Source of the DNA: Aeromonas rivipollensis | GTDB lineage: Bacteria; Pseudomonadota; Gammaproteobacteria; Enterobacterales; Aeromonadaceae | NCBI RefSeq assembly: GCF_010974825.1 | Contig: NZ_JAAILA010000015.1 | Location: 110,731 to 174,730, forward strand | Length of the DNA stretch: 64,000 nucleotides | Direction: 5' to 3' | Shown here: one piece after another, positions 9,937 to 19,285 of the stretch | Position numbering within the stretch: position 1 is the stretch's first letter | Layout: every line of letters starts with the position of its first letter | Made by a program: the position numbers and the translations under genes | Notes under the pieces: model-generated | What the model was told of the DNA's origin: nothing | What the model saw: only the letters and a program-made list of their open reading frames with translations | The model's database searches: none

Positions 9937-10827
9937 TTATGACAGCGGTTGCGCCGCTTTGCGGCTCCCGGGCGTCTTCACCAGCAAACCGAGCAGGGCA
10001 CCGCCCATGATGAGTGCTCCCGCCAGCAGGTGGCGCGGGGTGAGCTGCTCACCGTTGAGCCAGACCAGCAGCAGGGTGCTCAGCAAGGGGGTGAGGTAGG
10101 CCAGGGCCCCGATGCGGCGCGGATCCCCGTCCCGCAGCGCCAGATACCAGGTGACGAAGGCGGCCCCCATGGGACCGAGGGCCAGCCCGGCGATGAGCAG
10201 CCAGTCCCCCTGGGGGATATGGGCGAGGGGCAGCGGCCCCTCCAGCCCCCAGGCGAGCAGCAGGGCCAGGAGCCCCGCGGGCAGGCAGGCGGCCGCCGTG
10301 ACCACGGCGGGGGCGGGGGGCAGGCGGCGGGAGAGCACTGAATAGGCGCCCCAGACGATGGCGGCGCCGAGCGCCAGCAGGTAGCCCGGCAGATGGGCCT
10401 GCTGCAGTTGTAGCTTGCCGTCCACCATCACCAGCACTGAACCGGCGAGGCCCAGGGCCCCGGCCAGCAGATGGTGCAGGCGCAAGGGGTGGCCCGGCAG
10501 CAGCAATGGGGTGAACAAGATGATGCACAGGGGCCAGAGGTAGTTGATGAGGTTCGCCTCCAGCACGGGGGCATGGCGAAAGCTCATGAACAGCAGCAGG
10601 TGATAGAGCAAGAGGGCTGTGATGGTCACCAGCCAGGTGACGGGCCTCGCCCGCCACTGGCGCCAGAACGGCAGTGTGCCCGCGCCGCAGAAGAAGAGCA
10701 CCAGCCCTACCAGCACCAGGGGCGAGACGCTGGTGATCCGGGAGGTGAGGGCCGCGAGCGAGGCCCACAGCAAGATGGTGAGCAGCGCAAAACCGGTGGA
10801 CTTGTCCCACCAGGAAGAAGCAGACAT
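9937..10827 (-). CDS. EamA/DMT-family exporter, YddG-like
   Basis: The 296-residue protein has about ten hydrophobic segments in two EamA repeats. [11 protein letters not shown] near residue 100 resembles the same segment in the aromatic amino acid exporter YddG, whose length (about 293) also matches. It is an inner-membrane exporter; the substrate is inferred. The ATG at 10827 has AAGGAG ahead, overlapping the terminator region of the acid-sugar operon upstream, so it probably has its own promoter or low read-through. Confidence 0.8.
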   Translation of the reverse strand: MSASSWWDKSTGFALLTILLWASLAALTSRITSVSPLVLVGLVLFFCGAGTLPFWRQWRARPVTWLVTITALLLYHLLLFMSFRHAPVLEANLINYLWPLCIILFTPLLLPGHPLRLHHLLAGALGLAGSVLVMVDGKLQLQQAHLPGYLLALGAAIVWGAYSVLSRRLPPAPAVVTAAACLPAGLLALLLAWGLEGPLPLAHIPQGDWLLIAGLALGPMGAAFVTWYLALRDGDPRRIGALAYLTPLLSTLLLVWLNGEQLTPRHLLAGALIMGGALLGLLVKTPGSRKAAQPLS

Positions 10828-10851
10828 CCAACACTCCTTTGCAAGATGAAT

Positions 10852-10884
10852 AAAAAAAGAGGGCCAGTCTAGCAGACTGGCCCT
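10852..10884 (-). terminator. Intrinsic terminator of the acid-sugar operon
   Basis: The stem GGGCCAGTCT/AGACTGGCCC is followed on the minus strand by CTCTTTTTTTATT, just past the GntP-type permease stop. Confidence 0.88.
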
Positions 10885-10910
10885 GGTCACACAGCGTTGC
10901 CGTGCCGCCG

Positions 10911-12416
10911 TTATGACTCCCTGCTCGGCACTACGCTGGCCGCCGGGGTCAGGGACTGGCCCCTGACGTACCAGACGATGAGCGCCAGCACCAGCAGCGG
11001 CAGCACTGGGTCGAACCAGGTGCCGCCGGAGCCGAACACCAGGTTCAGCAGGGCGACACCGGTGCCGCCGATGGCCCAGGCTATGGTGGTGGGGATGGAC
11101 CAGACGATCATCTGCTGCTTGACGTCCGAGATCCCCATCATGCGGTTGACCACCCAGAACAGGCTGTCGTTGAAATAGCCGAAGAAGAGCGACCCCATGG
11201 TGGCAGCCTGGGCGGCCAGCAACATGTTGACCCCGGGGATCTGCGCCAGTATGGGGGCGGAGATGGAGGCCGCCGTCACCATGGCCACAGTGCCTGAGCC
11301 CTGGATGAGGCGCACCAGGGTCGCCACGATGAAGGGGATCAGTATGGGGGAGATGGGCAGCTGGGCTATCTGCTCGGCGAGCTGCTGGCCCGCGCCGCTG
11401 TCACGGAGCACTGCACCCAGAGCGCCGCCAGCCCCTGTCACCAGCAGTATGATGCCGGCCGATTGCAGCCCCTCTTCGAGGCGGGCGGCAGTGGCCTGTC
11501 TGTCCATGTGCGGCACTAGCGTATAGACCGCCAGCAGCACGCTGATGGCGAGCGCTATGATGGGGGTGCCGATGAAGTTGACGCCCTGCACCAGGGGGTT
11601 CTCCATCAGGCCGCCCATCCCCTCCAGGGTGGCGAGAGTGGTGAAAATGGCCTTGACGAAGATCAGCACTATGGGCACCAGGATCGGCAGCAGCGACAGG
11701 GTCAGGCTCGGCAGGCTCTTGCCCTCCTTCTCCTTGATGTACTGCTCGTAGGTGGACTGCAGCTCATCCGGGGTCTGGGCTGCCTTGGCGCCGAACTCGG
11801 GGTACTTCTTGTCGAGCCACTGGGCGTAGAAGACGATGCCGAGCACGCAGGGGATGGCCAGGGCCATACCCATCAGCAGCATGGCGCCTATGTCCACGCC
11901 AAACAGACCGGCGACGCCGAGGGGCCCCGGGGTCGGCGGCACCGTGTGGTGGGTCACCACCAGGCCTCCCGCCAGGGCGACCCCCAGTGTCAGGATGGAG
12001 CGCTTGCCGCTTTTTGCCAGCGCCTTGGCCACCGGATAGAGGATGACGAAGGCGGAATCCACGAAGATGGGGATGCTGACGATGTAGCCGGTGATGGCCA
12101 GGGCCCACTCTTCACGGCGCTTGCCGAGCCACTTGATGAAGCTGTAGGCGATCTGCTCTGCGGCCCCCGACACCTCCAGCAGGCGGCCCATCATGACCCC
12201 GAGGCCGATGACGATGCCGATGCTGCCGAGGGTGGAGCCAAAGCCCTGGGTGATGACGGTGAGGGTCTTGTCTATGGTCATGCCGCCAGTGATGCCGGCG
12301 ATGCAGGCCGCCGCCAGCATGGCGATCAGGGCGTGCACCCGGGTGCGGACCACCAGGAATACCAGTACGAAGACGGCGATGACAAGGCCGATGATGGGGG
12401 TAGGGATGTCGCTCAT
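10911..12416 (-). CDS. GntP-family permease for a four-carbon acid sugar
   Basis: The 501-residue, roughly 12-segment inner-membrane protein has GntP-family hallmarks, including VSIPIFVDSAFVIL and HHTVPPTPGPLG. The family transports gluconate and related sugar acids with protons. It is last in the ltnD-otnK-otnC-otnI-denD operon and overlaps denD by 4 bases (ATGA), so uptake of L-threonate and/or D-erythronate is inferred. E. coli has a permease of this family (YgbN) in the equivalent place. Confidence 0.88.
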   Translation of the reverse strand: MSDIPTPIIGLVIAVFVLVFLVVRTRVHALIAMLAAACIAGITGGMTIDKTLTVITQGFGSTLGSIGIVIGLGVMMGRLLEVSGAAEQIAYSFIKWLGKRREEWALAITGYIVSIPIFVDSAFVILYPVAKALAKSGKRSILTLGVALAGGLVVTHHTVPPTPGPLGVAGLFGVDIGAMLLMGMALAIPCVLGIVFYAQWLDKKYPEFGAKAAQTPDELQSTYEQYIKEKEGKSLPSLTLSLLPILVPIVLIFVKAIFTTLATLEGMGGLMENPLVQGVNFIGTPIIALAISVLLAVYTLVPHMDRQATAARLEEGLQSAGIILLVTGAGGALGAVLRDSGAGQQLAEQIAQLPISPILIPFIVATLVRLIQGSGTVAMVTAASISAPILAQIPGVNMLLAAQAATMGSLFFGYFNDSLFWVVNRMMGISDVKQQMIVWSIPTTIAWAIGGTGVALLNLVFGSGGTWFDPVLPLLVLALIVWYVRGQSLTPAASVVPSRES

Positions 12417-13363
12417 GATGCCTCCTGCATGTCATGGGTGATGAAACTGTCGATGATGTCGGCAAACGTCCTGTCTGCCACGAAGCCGAGGGCGCTGGCG
12501 CGCTGGTTGTCGATGCGCCCCGGCCAGCTTGCGACTATGCGCTCGACGGCCGGATCGGCGGCAAACTGCACCCGATCCCGGGCCTCCTGACCACCGACCT
12601 TGGCGAGGGTCTCCAGCATCTCGCCGACGGTGACGCTGATGCCGGGCAGGTTGACGCTGCGCCAGTCGCCGGTGGCGGGGAGCCTGGCGGCCAGCAGGAA
12701 GTTCGCTACTACTGTGGCGGGGCTCGAGAGCCAGAGGCGCAGATCCGGGCTCACCGGGCAGATGGCGTTCTCACCCTGCAGCGGCTCGCGGATGATACTG
12801 CTGACGAACGACGAGGCGGCGCGGTTCGGTTTGCCCGGCCGCACGCAGATGGTGGGCAGGCGCAGCACCAGACCATCCACATAGCCCTTGCGGCTGTAGT
12901 CGTTGACCAAGAGCTCCCCCATGGCCTTCTGGGCGCCATAGGAGGAGGTCGGGGTCAGCGCCGTGCCGTCGTCTACCAGGGCGGGCAGGGAGCCGCCGTA
13001 GACCGCCAGCGAGCTGGTGAAGATGAAACGGATGCCGGGTCTGGTGTGGCGGCAGGCCTCCAGCAGGGTGCGGGTGGTGTCCAGGTTGACCTTCCAGCCG
13101 AGATCGAAGTCCTGCTCCGCATGGCTGCTGACGATGGCCGCCAGGTGGTAGACCACGGCGGTCCGCTCTGTGATCAGGGACTCGGCGACCCCGGCCTCGG
13201 TGAGGTCGGCCTGGAGGCAACGTACCCTGGGGTCCGCCATGGGGGCCTGTGGCTGTTGTATGTCCACCAGCAGCAGCTCGGTGAAGGGTTGTGTGCTCTG
13301 CAGCAGGGCCCGGGCCAGTTTCTGGCCCAGGAAGCCACCGCCGCCGGTGATGATGATCTGCAT
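12413..13363 (-). CDS. denD: D-erythronate dehydrogenase (NAD-dependent epimerase/dehydratase fold)
   Basis: The 316-residue extended SDR has ITGGGGFLGQ at the N-terminus, VYHLAAIVSS, TSSLAVYGG and the YxxxK pair as SYGAQKAMGE. In acid-sugar gene clusters this family (DenD) oxidises D-erythronate to the 2-oxo acid. Start choice: the ATG at 13363 has GAGG eight bases ahead, while the upstream ATG at 13387 has none. Its presence beside ltnD suggests the operon accepts two C4 sugar acids; enzymatic specificity is inferred from context. Confidence 0.85.
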   Translation of the reverse strand: MQIIITGGGGFLGQKLARALLQSTQPFTELLLVDIQQPQAPMADPRVRCLQADLTEAGVAESLITERTAVVYHLAAIVSSHAEQDFDLGWKVNLDTTRTLLEACRHTRPGIRFIFTSSLAVYGGSLPALVDDGTALTPTSSYGAQKAMGELLVNDYSRKGYVDGLVLRLPTICVRPGKPNRAASSFVSSIIREPLQGENAICPVSPDLRLWLSSPATVVANFLLAARLPATGDWRSVNLPGISVTVGEMLETLAKVGGQEARDRVQFAADPAVERIVASWPGRIDNQRASALGFVADRTFADIIDSFITHDMQEAS

Positions 13364-13408
13364 CTCGTTATCCTCAGACTCGTTCATGTGTGTAGGGTGT
13401 CGTCGTTG

Positions 13409-14182
13409 TTATTGTTGTGTGAGCCAGCCCAGCCCTTCCCGGGTGCCGGCTCTGGGGTTGTATTCGCAGCCTATCCAGTCGTGGTAGCCAGCCTGCGCCA
13501 GCACCTTGAACAGGTGGGGATAGGCAAGCTCCCCCTCGTCCGGCTCGTGGCGATCCGGCACCGAGGCTATCTGGACGTGGCCTATGGACTGGCCCAGCTT
13601 GCCGATGAGGCGGGTGAGATCCCCGTCCATGATCTGGGCGTGGTAGAGGTCGAGCTGCACCCCCACGTTGGGCCTGTCTATCTCCTGTACCAGGGCCAGG
13701 GCGTCGAGCTGGTGGGCCAGGAAGTAGCCGGGCACATCTCTATCGTTGAGGGGCTCGAGCAATACCCGGATGCCATCTGCGGCGAGAAAATCGGCGGCGA
13801 AGCGGATGTTGTCCACCAGGGTCTGGCGGTGGGTCGCCAGGCTATGAGCGGGGTCGACTATGCCGCTCATGGCGTGCACCTTGGTGCAGCCGAGCGCCAG
13901 GGCGTAGTCACGCACGCTTGGCAAGTGGGCGCGAAACTCTGCTTCCCGCCCCGGGATGGCGGCCATGCCGCGCTCCCCCGTCCCCCAGTTGCCCGGCGGC
14001 ATGTTGAACAGGGCCTGAGAGAGGCCGTGCTCGCGCAAGCGGCGGCCCAGCTCGGCGGCCGGCCACTCGTAGGGGAAGAGGAACTCCACCGCCTCGAAGC
14101 CTGCCTCGCGGGCGGCGGCGAAGCGCTCCAGGAACGGCAGCTCGGTAAACAGCATGGTGAGATTGGCGGCAAACTTGCTCAT
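13409..14182 (-). CDS. otnI: 2-oxo-tetronate isomerase (hydroxypyruvate-isomerase family)
   Basis: The 257-residue TIM-barrel protein of the xylose-isomerase-like superfamily has EFLFPYEWP near residue 33, a central LLEPLNDRDVPG with a metal-ligand Glu, GVQLDLYHAQIMDGDL, and GCEYNPRAGTREGL near the end. These are typical of OtnI (YgbM in E. coli), which converts 2-oxo-tetronate to 3-oxo-tetronate. The start overlaps the otnC stop by 4 bases, so translation is coupled. Confidence 0.9.
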   Translation of the reverse strand: MSKFAANLTMLFTELPFLERFAAAREAGFEAVEFLFPYEWPAAELGRRLREHGLSQALFNMPPGNWGTGERGMAAIPGREAEFRAHLPSVRDYALALGCTKVHAMSGIVDPAHSLATHRQTLVDNIRFAADFLAADGIRVLLEPLNDRDVPGYFLAHQLDALALVQEIDRPNVGVQLDLYHAQIMDGDLTRLIGKLGQSIGHVQIASVPDRHEPDEGELAYPHLFKVLAQAGYHDWIGCEYNPRAGTREGLGWLTQQ

Positions 14183-14811
14183 GGTTTCATCCTCCTCAAT
14201 TCATCAATTTCGGGTTCGCTCAGGTAGCGGATGGACTGGCCATGGAGCATCAGCACCAGGCGCGCCGTCTCCTCCAGCTCCTCCATGTTGTTGACCGCAT
14301 CCACCAGATCCTTGCCCGTCACCACGGGGCCGTGGTTGGCCAGCAGGAAGGCGTTGCCCTCGGGGGCGCGGCGCCCCAGCTCCTCGGCGATGCGGGCATC
14401 CCCCGGCTTGTAGTAGGGGATGAGCGGCAACTGGCCGACTCGCATCACGTAGTAGGGGGTGAAGGGGCGGATGACGTTGGCCGGATCCAGCCCCTCCAGG
14501 CAGGAGAGGGCGGTCAGGTGGGTGCAGTGCAGGTGCACCACGGCCCGGCAGTTTGGATTGTTGTGGTAGATGGCGAGGTGGAAGGCCACCTCCTTGGAGG
14601 GGCGATCACCCCCCAGGTGCTCCCCCTGCAGGTTGACATGAGAGAGCCTGTCGGCGCTCAGACGCCCCAGGCAGGAGCCGGTGGGGGTGGCGATCAGGGT
14701 GCCATCCGGCAGCAGGGCAGAGAGGTTGCCGGCGCCCCCGGTGGCATAGCCACGCTGGAAGAGGGAGGCCCCCAGCATCACCATGGTGTCGCGCAATGCC
14801 TGTTCAGTCAT
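14179..14811 (-). CDS. otnC: 3-oxo-tetronate 4-phosphate decarboxylase (class II aldolase family)
   Basis: The 210-residue class II aldolase/adducin-fold enzyme has zinc-binding histidines in VVHLHCTHLTAL and LLANHGPVV. OtnC (YgbL) decarboxylates 3-oxo-tetronate 4-phosphate to dihydroxyacetone phosphate and CO2. The ATG at 14811 has AGGAG close ahead and lies inside the last codons of otnK, an 8-base overlap. Three further in-frame residues lie upstream to 14847 but have no binding site. Confidence 0.9.
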   Translation of the reverse strand: MTEQALRDTMVMLGASLFQRGYATGGAGNLSALLPDGTLIATPTGSCLGRLSADRLSHVNLQGEHLGGDRPSKEVAFHLAIYHNNPNCRAVVHLHCTHLTALSCLEGLDPANVIRPFTPYYVMRVGQLPLIPYYKPGDARIAEELGRRAPEGNAFLLANHGPVVTGKDLVDAVNNMEELEETARLVLMLHGQSIRYLSEPEIDELRRMKP

Positions 14812-16057
14812 GGAAGTACTCCTGAGCCTTGTCGAAGAAATCCTCATCCCCGAAGTTCCCCGACTTGAGCGCCAGGGAGAGGGGGGCGTCTATGGCCCGC
14901 ACCCAGGGCACACCGGGGGCGATTTGCGGGCCTATGTGGAACGCCTTGACCCCGAGGGCCTGGGTGATCCGGCTGGAGGTCTCGCCGCCGGCGATGATGA
15001 AGCCGTCCACCCCGGCGCCCTGCAGCCGCTGGGCGAGGCGGGCAAAGCAGTGCTCCACGGCGTCGCTGGCCGCCTGCTGGCCGTGGCTCTCCTGAATGCG
15101 GGCCAGCTCCCCCGGGCTGGTGGTGGCGTACACCAGCGGCGCCGGGGTGAGGGGCTGGTCCAGTACCCACTGGGCCAGCTCGGCCGGGTAGTCGGCATCC
15201 TCGAGGCAGCGTGCCACGTCCAGCGCAAGGGCAGGGGCATGCTGGCGATAGCGGGTCACCTGGCGGTTGGTCATCTCGGAGCAGGAGCCCGACAGCACCA
15301 CGGCGCGCGAGCCTCTGGGCCAACCCGCCTCGCGGGCACCCTGCAGATCGCCGCTCCCAAGCTGGCGGGCCAGACCGATGGCGAGGCCGGAGCCGCCGGT
15401 CACCAGGGGCAGGTGGAGGGCGGCGGTGGCGATGTCAAGCAGGTGCTGCTCGGTCAGGGTGTCGACCACGGCGTAGCGCACGCCGTCCTCTGCCAGCTGC
15501 TCAAAGGCCCCTGCAATGGCGGCGGCCCCCTTGTCTATGGTGGCAAACGGCACCAGACCGGCGCGGCCCGAACCCTGCCCCTCCATCAGCCTGAGCAGGT
15601 TGCTGTCCTGCATGGGGGTGATGGGGTGGTGTCGCATGCCGGACTCGGCGAGCGGCAGGGCCCCCACGAAGAGGTTGCCCTGATAGACGGTGCGACCGTT
15701 GACCGGCAGGGCCGGGCAGATCAGGGTGAAGTCCTGGCCAAGCGCCGCCAGCAGGGCGTCGGTGACAGGGCCTATGTTGCCTGCCGCCGTGCTGTCGAAG
15801 GTGGAGCAGTACTTCTGGTAGATGCGCGGGCAGCCGCGGGCCTGGAGCCAGGCCAGGGCCGCCAGGGAGTCGCGCACCGCTTCGCCCGCCGGGCAGGAGC
15901 GGCTCTTGAGGCTGATCACCACGGCGTCGACCTGGGGCAGATCGCCGTCATGCTCCGGCACACCGGAGAGTTGCAGGGTGGAGAGACCGTTCTCCACCAG
16001 GAAGCCGGCGATGTCGGTGGCGCCGGTGAAGTCGTCTGCGATGACACCGAGTTTCAT
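14804..16057 (-). CDS. otnK: 3-oxo-tetronate kinase (DUF1537 four-carbon acid sugar kinase)
   Basis: The 417-residue kinase starts with the family signature GVIADDFTGATDIAGF (sugar-binding N domain) and has the C-terminal nucleotide-binding domain with VLSGSCSEMTNRQV and IIAGGETSSRITQALG. OtnK (YgbK) phosphorylates 3-oxo-tetronate at C4. It overlaps ltnD by 4 bases and otnC by 8. Confidence 0.93.
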   Translation of the reverse strand: MKLGVIADDFTGATDIAGFLVENGLSTLQLSGVPEHDGDLPQVDAVVISLKSRSCPAGEAVRDSLAALAWLQARGCPRIYQKYCSTFDSTAAGNIGPVTDALLAALGQDFTLICPALPVNGRTVYQGNLFVGALPLAESGMRHHPITPMQDSNLLRLMEGQGSGRAGLVPFATIDKGAAAIAGAFEQLAEDGVRYAVVDTLTEQHLLDIATAALHLPLVTGGSGLAIGLARQLGSGDLQGAREAGWPRGSRAVVLSGSCSEMTNRQVTRYRQHAPALALDVARCLEDADYPAELAQWVLDQPLTPAPLVYATTSPGELARIQESHGQQAASDAVEHCFARLAQRLQGAGVDGFIIAGGETSSRITQALGVKAFHIGPQIAPGVPWVRAIDAPLSLALKSGNFGDEDFFDKAQEYFHD

Positions 16058-16962
16058 AGTCGCTCCTCCTGACCCGGTAGGGTGATGCCGGAGAACGTCT
16101 TGATGACGGCGCTGTCATCTTCCTGGCCGTGCCCCGCGTTGCTGGCGCTGAGGAACATGTTGAGGGCGGTGCTCGCGAGCGGCAGCGGGAAGCGCAGCGC
16201 CTTGGCGGTGTCCGCCACCAGGGTGAGATCCTTGACGAAGATGTCCACCGCGGAGCGGGCCTGGTAGTCGCCGGTCAGTACCCGGGGCATGCGGTTTTCA
16301 AACATCCAGGAGTTGCCGGCGGCATGGGTGACCACGTCATACATGAGATCCAGCGGCACGCCGGCCTTGCTGGCGAGCGCCATGGCCTCGGCCGCGACCG
16401 CTATGTGCACCCCGGCCAGCAGCTGGTGGATGATCTTGACCGTGCTGCCCTGGCCCGGCTCGTTGCCGACGCGGTAGACCTTGCCAGCGACCGCATCCAG
16501 CACAGGGGCCAGCTTGTCGAAGGCGGCGTCTGCGCCTGCGGCCATCACAGTCATCTCCCCCGCGTCGGCCTTGATGGCGCCACCGGAGACAGGGGCATCC
16601 AGCATCGGCAGCCCCAGCTGTGCCAGCTCGGCGGCCAGGGCGCTCGCCTCCTCGGCCGCTATGGTGGAGGAGACCATGATGGCGGTGCCCGGTTTCAGGT
16701 GGCGGGCCAACCCCTCTTCGCCGAGCAGGATGCGGCGCACCTGGGTGGCGTTGACCACCAGCAGCAGCACGGCATCCAGGGTCTCGGCCAGGGGGCGGGC
16801 ATCGGCCATGACGGCGGCGGCACCGGCCTGTTGCAGCTGGTTGCGGGCCTGCTCGCTGAGATCTATGCCGTAGGTGGTGAGTCCGGCTCGCAGGCAGGAG
16901 CGGGCGGCGCCCATGCCCATGGCGCCAAGGCCGATGACGGCGACATGATAGGAAGTGCTCAT
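16054..16962 (-). CDS. ltnD: L-threonate dehydrogenase
   Basis: The 302-residue beta-hydroxyacid dehydrogenase has the Rossmann motif VIGLGAMGMG, the substrate-binding DAPVSGGAIKADAG and the catalytic Lys segment GSTVKIIHQLLAG. LtnD (YgbJ) oxidises L-threonate to 2-oxo-tetronate, the first step of the operon's route to dihydroxyacetone phosphate. It is first in the operon and divergent from the regulator. Confidence 0.92.
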   Translation of the reverse strand: MSTSYHVAVIGLGAMGMGAARSCLRAGLTTYGIDLSEQARNQLQQAGAAAVMADARPLAETLDAVLLLVVNATQVRRILLGEEGLARHLKPGTAIMVSSTIAAEEASALAAELAQLGLPMLDAPVSGGAIKADAGEMTVMAAGADAAFDKLAPVLDAVAGKVYRVGNEPGQGSTVKIIHQLLAGVHIAVAAEAMALASKAGVPLDLMYDVVTHAAGNSWMFENRMPRVLTGDYQARSAVDIFVKDLTLVADTAKALRFPLPLASTALNMFLSASNAGHGQEDDSAVIKTFSGITLPGQEERL

Positions 16963-17217
16963 CTCGTGATTCCTCGATAACGACTGATGAGCCGATAGTA
17001 GAGGCTTGTGGCGGTGAAATATCAGGCAGGTGTCACAAAAAATAACTTAAGTGGTGTTAATTTTTGTTATTCAAGCAGGTTGAGATTCTTTTGAATCAAT
17101 TTTCGATGCCTTTCATGTGAATAAATGTGATTTGTGAGCCCCTTCGAGGTTATTTATCATTTTTTACCAGATCACTGGGGTAGAATGGCGCCTCTTTTCC
17201 CCGAGGGGCGAGCCAAG
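16963..17217. promoter_or_regulatory. Divergent control region ltnD / DeoR-type regulator
   Basis: This 255-bp region is far more A/T-rich than its flanks, as expected for paired divergent promoters. It has repeated AATAAC/GTTATT half sites between about 17040 and 17075 that could bind the adjacent regulator. An AAATGTGATTTGTGAG stretch near 17123 matches one half of a Crp site only. All binding roles are inference. Confidence 0.5.
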
Positions 17218-18006
17218 ATGATTCCCGTAGAGCGACAGCAACGTATCCTGCAACTGCTGGCAGAGCGCGGCGTGGTCAGCATAGTGGAGCTGACCGAGTG
17301 GTTGCAGGTCTCCCACATGACCATCAGACGCGACATCCAGAAACTGGAGGAGCAGGGGCGGGTGCTATCCGTCTCGGGCGGGGTCAGTCTCTCCCAGCGG
17401 ATCAAGAGCGAGCCCTCCCACGCCACCAAGCGCAGCCTGATGCAGGGGGCCAAGCTGGCCATAGCCCGGCTGGCCGCCGACCAGGTGGCCGAGGGCAGCA
17501 CAGTCTACCTGGACGCCGGCACCACCTCCCTGGAGCTGGCCCGCGAGCTGGCGCTGCGGGAAGATCTGATGATAGTGACCAACGACTTCATGGTCTGCGC
17601 CTACCTCATCGAGCACGGCCGCTGCCGCCTCTATCACACCGGGGGTCAGGTCATTCGCGAGAACCAGTCCTGTGCCGGGGAGGCCACAGCCCACTTCCTG
17701 CGCAACCTGCACCTGGACGTTGCCTTCCTGTCCGCCTCTTCCTGGGACGGGCAGGGGATCTCGACCCCGAGCGAGCAGAAGGTGCCGGTGAAGCGGGCCG
17801 TGGTGGAGTCGGCGGCGAGCCGCATCCTCATCTGCGACTCGTCCAAATATGGCAAGGTCGGCACCTTCAACGTGGTGGGCTGGGATGCGATCGATCAGGT
17901 GATCACCGACGAGCAGTTGCCACAGAGCGCCCGTGAGGCGCTGGCCCAGCACGGGGTCAGGGTGACCATGGCACCGCTGGCCAGCCTGGCGTCCGGCGTC
18001 GAGTGA
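17218..18006 (+). CDS. DeoR-family regulator of the acid-sugar operon
   Basis: The 262-residue protein has an N-terminal DeoR winged helix (ERQQRILQLL, then VSHMTIRRDIQKLEEQGRVL) and a C-terminal sugar-phosphate sensor domain with YLDAGTTSLELA and ICDSSKYGKVG. It corresponds in place and start residues to E. coli YgbI, the regulator beside the ygbJKLMN genes. The ATG at 17218 has GAGGGG ahead; earlier in-frame starts would add residues outside the DeoR domain. It probably represses the divergent operon until a pathway phosphate accumulates. Confidence 0.88.
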   Translation: MIPVERQQRILQLLAERGVVSIVELTEWLQVSHMTIRRDIQKLEEQGRVLSVSGGVSLSQRIKSEPSHATKRSLMQGAKLAIARLAADQVAEGSTVYLDAGTTSLELARELALREDLMIVTNDFMVCAYLIEHGRCRLYHTGGQVIRENQSCAGEATAHFLRNLHLDVAFLSASSWDGQGISTPSEQKVPVKRAVVESAASRILICDSSKYGKVGTFNVVGWDAIDQVITDEQLPQSAREALAQHGVRVTMAPLASLASGVE

Positions 18007-18025
18007 CTGTGCCAGCCTGCGGTTG

Positions 18026-18181
18026 TCACTCTTTGCCGGCCTGAGGCTCGCTCGTCAGGTTGGCGGATCCCTGGATCACCTCGCCCGCCTTCTCTATGTC
18101 CCGTCCCACCCCGTGTATGGTGTTGCAGCCCAGCAACCAGAGGCTGGCACAGAGCACCAGCAGGGTTCGATTCATGTTCAT
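18026..18181 (-). CDS. Entericidin A/B-like small lipoprotein
   Basis: The 51-residue product has a lipoprotein signal with the lipobox LLGC (Cys19), followed by NTIHGVGRDIEKAGEVI, the entericidin core. Entericidins are small membrane lipoproteins with a toxin/antitoxin-like role in stationary phase. GAGGAGG lies ahead of two close ATGs (18181 and 18175); either may be used. It lies between the DeoR gene (convergent) and the PQQ-type dehydrogenase. Confidence 0.8.
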   Translation of the reverse strand: MNMNRTLLVLCASLWLLGCNTIHGVGRDIEKAGEVIQGSANLTSEPQAGKE

Positions 18182-18223
18182 GCTTCCTCCTCGCCGGCGC
18201 CTGGTCCAGGGCCGGCCTCAATG

Positions 18224-19285
18224 TCATGGGGTCAGTTTGAGCAGGCGCCCCTTGCCTGAGTCCGTCAGCAGATAGAGGGCGCCATCCATGCCTTCCCGTA
18301 TGGTACGGATCCGCTCCCCCAGATCGGTCAGCAGCCGCTCCTCCGAGATGATCTTGTCCCCCGCGAGGCGAAGACGCAGCAAGGCCTGACCGCGCAGGGC
18401 ACCGACCAGCAGATCTCCCTGCCACTCCTTGAACAGGGCGCCCTGATAAAACGTCATGCCCGAGGGAGCTATGGAGGGCACCCAGACCCAGAGCGGCGGC
18501 GTCATGCCGGGTGCGCTCTGGCCCACGCCAATCTTGCCGCCCCCGTACTCCTCGCCGAAGGTCACGACCGGCCAGCCGTAGTTGTGCCCTGGCAGTATGA
18601 GGTTGACCTCGTCCCCGCCCTGGGGGCCGTGCTCGTGAGCCCAGAATTGCTGGCTAACCGGGCGCAGGGCGGCGCCCTGCATGTTGCGATGGCCCAGGCT
18701 CCAGATCTCCGGCAGGGCCCCCGCCGTCTTGACGAAGGGGTTGTCGGCGGGCACCCGGCCATCCTTGTGCAGGCGCACCGTCTTGCCGAGGTGGTTGTCC
18801 AGCGTCTGGGCCCGCGCCCGCTCGCTGTAACGATCCCCCAGGGTGATGAAGAGATAGCCGTCCTCGGTCAGCACCAGACGGGAGCCGAAGTGGGCGCCGC
18901 CGGCCACCTTGGGCTGCTGGCGAAACAGCAGTTGCCAGTCGACGAGGGCGTCCTTTTGCAGCCTAGCCCGGGCCACGGCAGTGCCGGCCCCGCCGTCGCC
19001 GGGTTCGCTGTAGCTCAGGTAGAGCCAGCCCTCGTGGTCCAATGCGAGATCGAGCAGGCCCCCCTGACCCTGATTGGCGATGGGGGGCAGACCCGAGATG
19101 AGATGGCGCTCGCCCCCGGCGTCGATGCGCAGCAGGCGGCCCGGGCGCTCGCCAATCAGATAGCCGCCCCCCGGCAGCAGGGCCAGCCCCCAGGGATGGT
19201 TGAGCCCCTCCACCAGGGGGGTCAGTGTCAGCGCCCGGAGCGGGCTCACCAGGCAGATCAGCAGCAGTACGAGCAGTCGCAACAA
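18224..19285 (-). CDS. PQQ-dependent sugar dehydrogenase (YliI/Asd family)
   Basis: A six-bladed beta-propeller protein of 353 residues with a signal peptide (LLRLLVLLLICLVSPLRA) and family motifs GLNHPWGLALLPGG, NQGQGGLLDLALD, GDRYSERARAQ and GHRNMQGAAL. The family oxidises aldose sugars in the periplasm with PQQ; substrate unknown. No ATG lies near the signal peptide. The TTG at 19285 (AGGAGA six bases ahead) is the best start, giving a normal signal peptide. The longer ATG frame would place 40 unlikely residues before it. Confidence 0.82.
   Translation of the reverse strand: MLRLLVLLLICLVSPLRALTLTPLVEGLNHPWGLALLPGGGYLIGERPGRLLRIDAGGERHLISGLPPIANQGQGGLLDLALDHEGWLYLSYSEPGDGGAGTAVARARLQKDALVDWQLLFRQQPKVAGGAHFGSRLVLTEDGYLFITLGDRYSERARAQTLDNHLGKTVRLHKDGRVPADNPFVKTAGALPEIWSLGHRNMQGAALRPVSQQFWAHEHGPQGGDEVNLILPGHNYGWPVVTFGEEYGGGKIGVGQSAPGMTPPLWVWVPSIAPSGMTFYQGALFKEWQGDLLVGALRGQALLRLRLAGDKIISEERLLTDLGERIRTIREGMDGALYLLTDSGKGRLLKLTP

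Noticed and set aside
12434..14227. 597-codon plus-strand frame across denD and otnI
   Set aside because: It spans two clear minus-strand genes and has no domain; an antisense artefact of high GC.
17123..17140. Crp site between ltnD and its regulator
   Set aside because: Only one TGTGA half matches; the second half is absent.
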